Source: Zelonia costaricensis | Taxonomy: Eukaryota; Euglenozoa; Kinetoplastea; Trypanosomatida; Trypanosomatidae | Direction: 5' to 3' | Assembly: GCA_030849075.1 (NCBI GenBank) | Contig: JASAOO010003540.1 | Coordinates: 1-64,000, forward strand | Length of the DNA: 64,000 bases | Part shown: positions 59,281 to 64,000 of the stretch, piece after piece | Layout: each line of letters starts with the position of its first letter | Position numbering within the stretch: the stretch's first letter is position 1 | Program-made: the position numbers and the translations under genes | The notes under the pieces: model-generated | Databases searched by the model: none | Seen by the model: only the letters and a program-made list of their open reading frames with translations | What the model was told of the DNA's origin: nothing

Positions 59281-61115
59281 GATGAGTAACGCGGCGCCAG
59301 GAAGAAGGGCTGCAACTGTGTGCGAGCTCGGCTCGGTGGGGACGAGGAGGACGGCCGGAGCTGAGTCTCAAGTCGTCGCGGTGATGTGCGGCGAGACTGA
59401 AATAGCGATTAGCCGAGGAAGCCAAAGAAACAAGGAGCCGCGTTGAAGAAGCCCTCCCCCCTTTCGCGCACGTGAAAGACAAAAGGGTCGAGTGACGAGC
59501 TCGCACTGCGGCTGGCAGCGCGCGTCAGCGGAGGGCCCAAGCGACGCAAAGGGCCACTAGCGCGCTGGAAGGTTGAAAGAAACAACACGAAGGCACAGAG
59601 AGAGAGAGAAGCCTCGCAGACAGTGAGGGTGGCACGGTGTGAGGGGAGGCGCACCTTCGCCGCAACCAAACAAAAACAAAAGGGTCGAGACGACCAGAGT
59701 AGAGTCGGTGCGGTCCACGGCGACAACAGCGGCAGAAAAGATGAGCAAAGCTGAGGGGAGGGGCGATATGTCGACAGCACGATTGTGAAAGATGAAGGAG
59801 GGAAGAGGTAGCGGGGTGGGACAGTCGAGCAACAGTGCCCTCGCTGCAGACGGAGACACTTGAGCCCTGGCCGTCGAACGAACAAAGAGCGGAGTGAGTG
59901 AGGAAGTGGAAAACCGAGGCGCTTCGTCGCTGGTCGCCTATGAAAGGGCCTGCGGTACTCGCAAGCACAGACACACACACACACACGAAAACGAACCCTC
60001 ACAAGAGTCCCACGCCGACGCGAAGCCCCCGAAGCACAAGCGCGCGACGCAGACTATGAGGAGCGTGGGCGCGGGCCTCCTTGCTCCAGCCGGAGAAGAA
60101 GGAAGTGGAGATCCTGTGAGAAAAGGACGGATGTCGGTCGGCTACGAAGCAGAAAGACACGCAAGATACAAAGACACGAGGCGAAATAAAATAAAAAACC
60201 CGCGGCAGATGCACACGGCTTCGCAGCACTTATCTTCAACGGCGCCGGTGCACGGCAGGGCAGTCGGGAAAACGTCCGCTCCGTGGGGCACGCAGGACTC
60301 GACGCGTGAGCGCTGGGCAGTGAAGTGGCAAAGAGAGTATCGTGAGGACAGGGGAGGGCAGAGCAACGCTCGCGTGCCGGACTAAGTGGGGAAACGCAAA
60401 GTGGCCACAGCGCAGCGCTTCTGGTTGTCAAGGCGGGGGGGGGGGGGCACCCAAAGTGATCCGAGACAACGCGGTGCAGGAGAAGGTGATGGGAGAGGCA
60501 ACGAAAGGGGTGAGTAGAGGCGGAAAAGAGAGTAGTTGCTGGAGGGTATGCGGCCCTGGGTTGGACACGCACTTGGTTCACTTCATGGAAGGGAGTGGGC
60601 GGGAGCGTCAAACACACGCCTGCATCCACACAACGAAGACAGCACCCGAGCAAAGTGGTTGTTTCCAAAGCGTGGTCGAGTTCGTTGGCTGCTCCACGCA
60701 ACGGGCGCAGACGCGTTCGCTTCTTTCTGCGGCAGCGAAGGAGTCGGCGTTTCTTTTTCCCTCTTCCTGTGTGTGAGTGGGGGGGGGGGGGGCTTGCCGC
60801 AGGTTCACTTTCAGTTTCTGGACGAGAACAGCTACAGCGTGGCGACGCCCGCACGGCTCGCTCGCTTAAACCACTTACACGAAGTCCTTTACACAAAAAA
60901 CAAGAAAGCACACCATCGAGTTGCAGCCCTGCGTAGTGCGTGCGACCGTGCAGGCAGCCACCGCGTTCTTGCCTCCACCCTCTGCACTCACACACACGCT
61001 AGAGCAGAAGATCATAAAAGGCACGCTTCAGCTCCTGCAGGCGACAATGCCGCGCGCGGGGGGCTCGAGGGGAGTGGTCGGCGGGTGCGACACAGAGTGT
61101 CGCTCTTGGTGCAAC
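59281..61115. other. Spacer, 1.8 kb
   Basis: No convincing gene. GA-rich at 59335-59365 and 59595-59650. CA run at 59968-59990. AT-rich patch at 60182-60198. G runs at 60437-60449 and 60779-60793. Minus-strand frames up to 313 codons are Ser/Cys/Pro/Arg-rich and unpatterned. Confidence 0.6.
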
Positions 61116-62039
61116 TCAGCTCCGCGCAGCGTCGCGCCGCCGTATCGCCTCCTCACGCTGCGTTTTGTCCGCCGCGAAGTTGCAACGCAGCTCGCGGCCC
61201 TCCATCTTGTACCTGTCCAGCATCGCGGCTGCGCAGCCGGCAAGCGCCACGGAAGCCATCGTCACGTACATGTGCTTCACTTTGCCCTGGTGTTTTGCGG
61301 GCAGCATGTCCACCTCCTCCACAACCTCTGTCTCCTTGCCGATCTGATCCACGTAGTCGATCGCGTTGGGATCGGAGTCGACGACGGTGCTGATGAAATC
61401 CTTGACTTGCTTCACCGTGAAACTGGCGGGGATGCCGCCGAGGAACAGCGTGCGCGCACGCTTCTCCTTTCGGTCGCGCCAAAAGGTGCCATTCCTGAAC
61501 TTGGGGTCGTGGCGCAGCTTCACCTCCGCAGCGGGGCCCTCGGCAGTGGGCGCCCCGTCCGCGTTGGGCTGCTGGGCGGCCGCTTCGTCCAGCATCTCCT
61601 TGGTCGCCGCGGCGGTGGTGCTGAGCCGCGTCATCTGCCGCTCCAGTCGCTGACTCGTCTCCCACCGGTGGCGCTCCTTGCGCGAGAGCCCCTCCGGCAT
61701 GGGCGCCGGCGCGGCCGCCTCCATGCGAGCACGCTTGGTCGGGTGCGCGAGCGAGGCCGCGGCCGACGAAAGCTGGACAGTCGGCGACGCCGAGGGCGAG
61801 GGCCCGCCGAGAGAAGGGTCTGCAGCTCGCTTGCGTGAGGCGGGTGCCGCGCCGCCCTCCCTCCCCTCAGCAGGGCGCCGCGGGGGCGGCAGCGCCGGCC
61901 GGTGGCTACGGGCGGCATTTTCGCCGTCGTCGAGGTGGGCGGGCCTTGTGCGGTGGGAGGGTGCACCACCGCCCTCCTCCGCCTTCTTGCGCTTCGTGTC
62001 GCGCCGCTGCTTCTTGCGCAGGACGGCGCGGCTTGGCAT
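61116..62039 (-). CDS. Single-RRM RNA-binding protein, basic N-terminus (307 aa)
   Basis: Residues 1-115 are basic and disordered, with several nuclear/nucleolar-type clusters (VLRKKQRRDTKRKKAE, ASRKRA, TKRARM). A charged helix (LSRKERHRWETSQRLERQ) follows. One RRM spans about 197-291 with RNP2 LFLGGI (199-203 region) and RNP1 KHMYVTMA (255-262). RNP1 carries Met-Tyr at the usual aromatic positions, so one stacking residue may be missing. The loop between strands 2 and 3 is long and acidic. The layout resembles nucleolar ribosome-biogenesis RRM proteins (Nop12/RBM34 type), though those usually carry two RRMs. Nucleolar location is inference. The ATG at 62039 (MPSRAV) is chosen; 33 residues upstream lack pattern. 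Confidence 0.85.
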   Translation of the reverse strand: MPSRAVLRKKQRRDTKRKKAEEGGGAPSHRTRPAHLDDGENAARSHRPALPPPRRPAEGREGGAAPASRKRAADPSLGGPSPSASPTVQLSSAAASLAHPTKRARMEAAAPAPMPEGLSRKERHRWETSQRLERQMTRLSTTAAATKEMLDEAAAQQPNADGAPTAEGPAAEVKLRHDPKFRNGTFWRDRKEKRARTLFLGGIPASFTVKQVKDFISTVVDSDPNAIDYVDQIGKETEVVEEVDMLPAKHQGKVKHMYVTMASVALAGCAAAMLDRYKMEGRELRCNFAADKTQREEAIRRRDAARS

Positions 62040-63288
62040 TTGGCGCAGAGAGAGGGCAATCGATGTAGCAGAGCTTCGGTTTGCCGCCGAGCTTGGGCGC
62101 CGAGGCGAACCGGGAGCATATGTGTAGAGAGCGCACAAGAGAAGGAGAGTGAGGTCGTGAGTGGGAGGAAATGGGGAGGAAGAACCCCGTCGAGGGCGGC
62201 ATACTCAAGCAGGGAGGGCAACCCAGACTACCGCAGACACCAGTGGCCTCGCTTTGGGGGCAGCATCGTCGCAGAGGCAGGGGTCGCAGCGGGGCCTTGC
62301 ACAAAGCCCTCCGAGCCGCTTTCCGAGTACCGGTAGGCCGAAGGGGAAGGAGGGCTGCACGCCGCGCTGCGCCTTCAGCCATCTGACCGCGCATGGAGAG
62401 ATCAAGCGCGACCCAGAGCAGCGCCGTGTGCTGGGCTGCACGAGCGGCACTCCCCTCCCCCTGGGTGGTATACCTCTGTTCTCGTGCCGTAGTCACTGGT
62501 GTTTGGTGCTCGTTTGTTTTCTCGTGCAACGGTGCCTGAGCCGACGCGCTGGCAAGCACTCAAGTGAACAGAACATGTCAAATACGGCGCAACAGAGCGG
62601 GCGAGGCGTCACCGCGCTGGGGTGGGGCGCTGGCCGCTTCAGCCTTTTTTTAGCCAGCGCGGAGTTGGCGGGGGATGAAGAAGATAGAAGAGGGGAAGAG
62701 GCGGGTGCGATACCGCAACAGCGTGCAGCAGCAGACGGCGCGGCCACACAACGCAGCACGAAGAAAGCAAGCGCGACCAAACTACAACAAAAGTGCGACG
62801 CTTGCCGGCTTTACCTCACCAATGCGGTTGGTGGCCTCCAACACGGGCACACGGACAGGCACGCATTAGTGGCCAGGCGCGTCGCGCGACAATCGTCTGC
62901 CGCCATAACGGAGTTCTCACGCTTCTCCGCCCGCCGCCCTTCCAGGTACGCGCAGACCCCACGGGGGAAAACAGATAACAAAGCAGAGGGTTCCTCTAAA
63001 CGCACGCGGATTACACAAGGGGGGGGGCGCTTCTGCACCTGACATCCTCGCGTGCGTCTCCCTTTCGTGTGCTGACTCCAAGCAAGCATCGCGCACGTCT
63101 GCAAACGCAGCCACCCGTCCGCGGCACTGGGCCTCGTGAGCGAACTGAGTTACATCGGGCACTTCGGCCGTCGGGGGGCGACAAAATACTTGCGACGCAG
63201 CGGGAAGCGGTGTGACGCAGGGGGGGGGGAAGAGCAGAGGGTGCCGTGACAACAAGCAGCCGAGAGCGTCCTCGCAGTTCACAGCAGC
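62040..63288. other. Spacer, 1.2 kb
   Basis: No gene. Modest purine bias (62165-62190, 62665-62705). G runs at 63018-63027 and 63221-63230 near the transporter stop codon. Nothing else is recognised. Confidence 0.65.
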
Positions 63289-64000
63289 TCACCTGGATTT
63301 CACGGAGTGCGACCGGGTCCGTGGCTGAAGCGGCAGCGCGTCGGCGAGAGCAGTTCCTGGCGACGCTGGCGCGCCCGTGTGTTCGGGTGCCTCCTCCTCG
63401 TCCTCGAGGTCCTCCAAATCTGGCACGACGCCGTCGAAATCGTTCTGCTGCCGCGTCAACTCCTCGACAATCTGCAGCCGCCTGTGGCTCGGCGCACTGA
63501 GGACGCCACCGGTGCGCCGGTCTTCTGTGAGTAGCACGACACTGGCAAGCATGGCTAGCAAGGCAGAGAGCAGAAACAGCGCCTCGGTCCACATGTACGC
63601 GACGAGCGGGGGCAACTCCTGCGCCAACGGGCCGCTGCCGCTGCTGTCGTTCTTGCGGAAGTGGTCGAGGATGGCACCGACGAGCATCGGGAAGGTGGCG
63701 AGGCCGATGTTCTGAATCGACGTCATGGCGCCGTACGCGACCCCGACGACGGAGTCAGGGACGGCCCACGGCACGGAGGGCCACAACCCCGACACGAGAA
63801 AGCTGTAAAAGCAGCCCATCAGCACCATGAGCGCCGCTCCCGGAACGAGGGTGACCATGAAGAGAACGTGAATAGCGGCGAAGCACGAGCAGGCGAGGAT
63901 GAGCCACCACGTGTTGCGGCCCACGGAGTCGACAGCGAGCCCGATGGCGGGGCTGGCGACCGCAGAGGTGATCTGGTAGAACGAGAGATAGCGAGCTGCC
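63289..64000 (-). CDS. MFSD1-like major facilitator transporter, C-terminal part (5' end outside window)
   Basis: The frame is open to the right edge, so the N-terminal half is missing. The visible part starts within a motif typical of MFS loops (PAIGLAVDSVGRN, reading from about 63950 down), the A-like G-x-x-x-D-x-x-G-R motif at the start of a half. Four or five spans follow, including WLILACSCFAAIHVLFMVTL and ALMVLMGCFYSFLVSGL. The block LWPSVPWAVPDSVVGVAYGA followed by SIQNIGLATFPMLVGAILD closely resembles MFSD1, a lysosomal dipeptide transporter in animals. The last 75 residues are a cytosolic tail with an acidic stretch (DLEDLEDEEEAPE). An acidocalcisomal/lysosomal location is inference. 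The first visible internal candidate start is GTG, so no start lies in the window. Confidence 0.88.
   Translation of the reverse strand, partial: AARYLSFYQITSAVASPAIGLAVDSVGRNTWWLILACSCFAAIHVLFMVTLVPGAALMVLMGCFYSFLVSGLWPSVPWAVPDSVVGVAYGAMTSIQNIGLATFPMLVGAILDHFRKNDSSGSGPLAQELPPLVAYMWTEALFLLSALLAMLASVVLLTEDRRTGGVLSAPSHRRLQIVEELTRQQNDFDGVVPDLEDLEDEEEAPEHTGAPASPGTALADALPLQPRTRSHSVKSR

Noticed and set aside
60054..60995. Minus-strand open frame of 313 codons
   Set aside because: Low-complexity Ser/Cys/Pro/Arg sequence through G runs; looks like spacer.
1..64000. tRNA, rRNA or CRISPR array
   Set aside because: No A/B-box pairs with cloverleaf arms, no rRNA-like blocks and no regularly spaced direct repeats were found by eye in the spacers.

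Overview
The window looks like nuclear DNA of a trypanosomatid of the Leishmania group (Leishmaniinae). It is GC-rich. No gene shows an intron. All 20 genes I can support lie on the minus strand, so they appear to form one polycistronic transcription unit read from position 64000 towards 1. The spacers are mostly purine-rich on the plus strand, that is pyrimidine-rich on the transcribed strand, as expected for trans-splicing and polyadenylation signals. Several products are typical of kinetoplastids: the histone H2B variant H2B.V, a mitochondrial FAD-linked glycerol-3-phosphate dehydrogenase and an LRR/dual-specificity phosphatase fusion. I saw no strand-switch region, rRNA, tRNA, CRISPR array or transposase. 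The species is not resolved.

Layout in plus coordinates. 763-4116: large helical-repeat protein. 4561-7560: exosome nuclease RRP44/DIS3. 8164-9192: unknown protein. 10532-11575: multi-pass membrane protein. 12555-14585: zf-HIT (Bcd1-like) protein with two CCCH fingers and an RGG tail. 15389-16153 and 16824-17468: an adjacent pair of Elongin-C-like proteins, the first very divergent. 18815-19546: FAD synthetase. 20474-23935: large unknown helical protein. 24952-25845: unknown protein, probably membrane-anchored. 29286-31112: glycerol-3-phosphate dehydrogenase. 33854-35119: low-complexity protein with internal repeats. 36188-37258 and 38248-39114: two neighbouring DHHC palmitoyltransferases. 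40566-40994: H2B.V. 44258-46210: class V PLP enzyme. 51232-53163: low-complexity helical protein. 55750-56370: Mpv17/PMP22-like membrane protein. 58009-59280: LRR-phosphatase. 61116-62039: RRM protein. 63289-64000: C-terminal part of an MFSD1-like transporter cut by the window edge.

The left half is compact, with spacers of about 0.4-1.4 kb. From about 26 kb rightwards the spacers reach 2.5-5 kb and hold TG/CA microsatellites, homopolymers, inverted repeats and a few blocks whose strand composition is reversed. The genes do not form a pathway, as is normal for trypanosomatid gene arrays. Two themes recur: nuclear RNA processing (RRP44, the Bcd1-like protein, the RRM protein) and side-by-side paralogues (Elongin-C-like pair, DHHC pair).

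The best leads for new biology are the degenerate Elongin-C-like pair, the zf-HIT/CCCH/RGG fusion, the class V PLP enzyme with a long acidic extension, the repeat-bearing 421-residue protein, perfect inverted repeats near 17.7, 33.3 and 49.1 kb, and plus-strand pyrimidine tracts that suggest antisense RNA. Start codons were chosen as the first ATG that fits the homologous or folded region. Longer open frames upstream generally lack a convincing start or look like untranslated leader.
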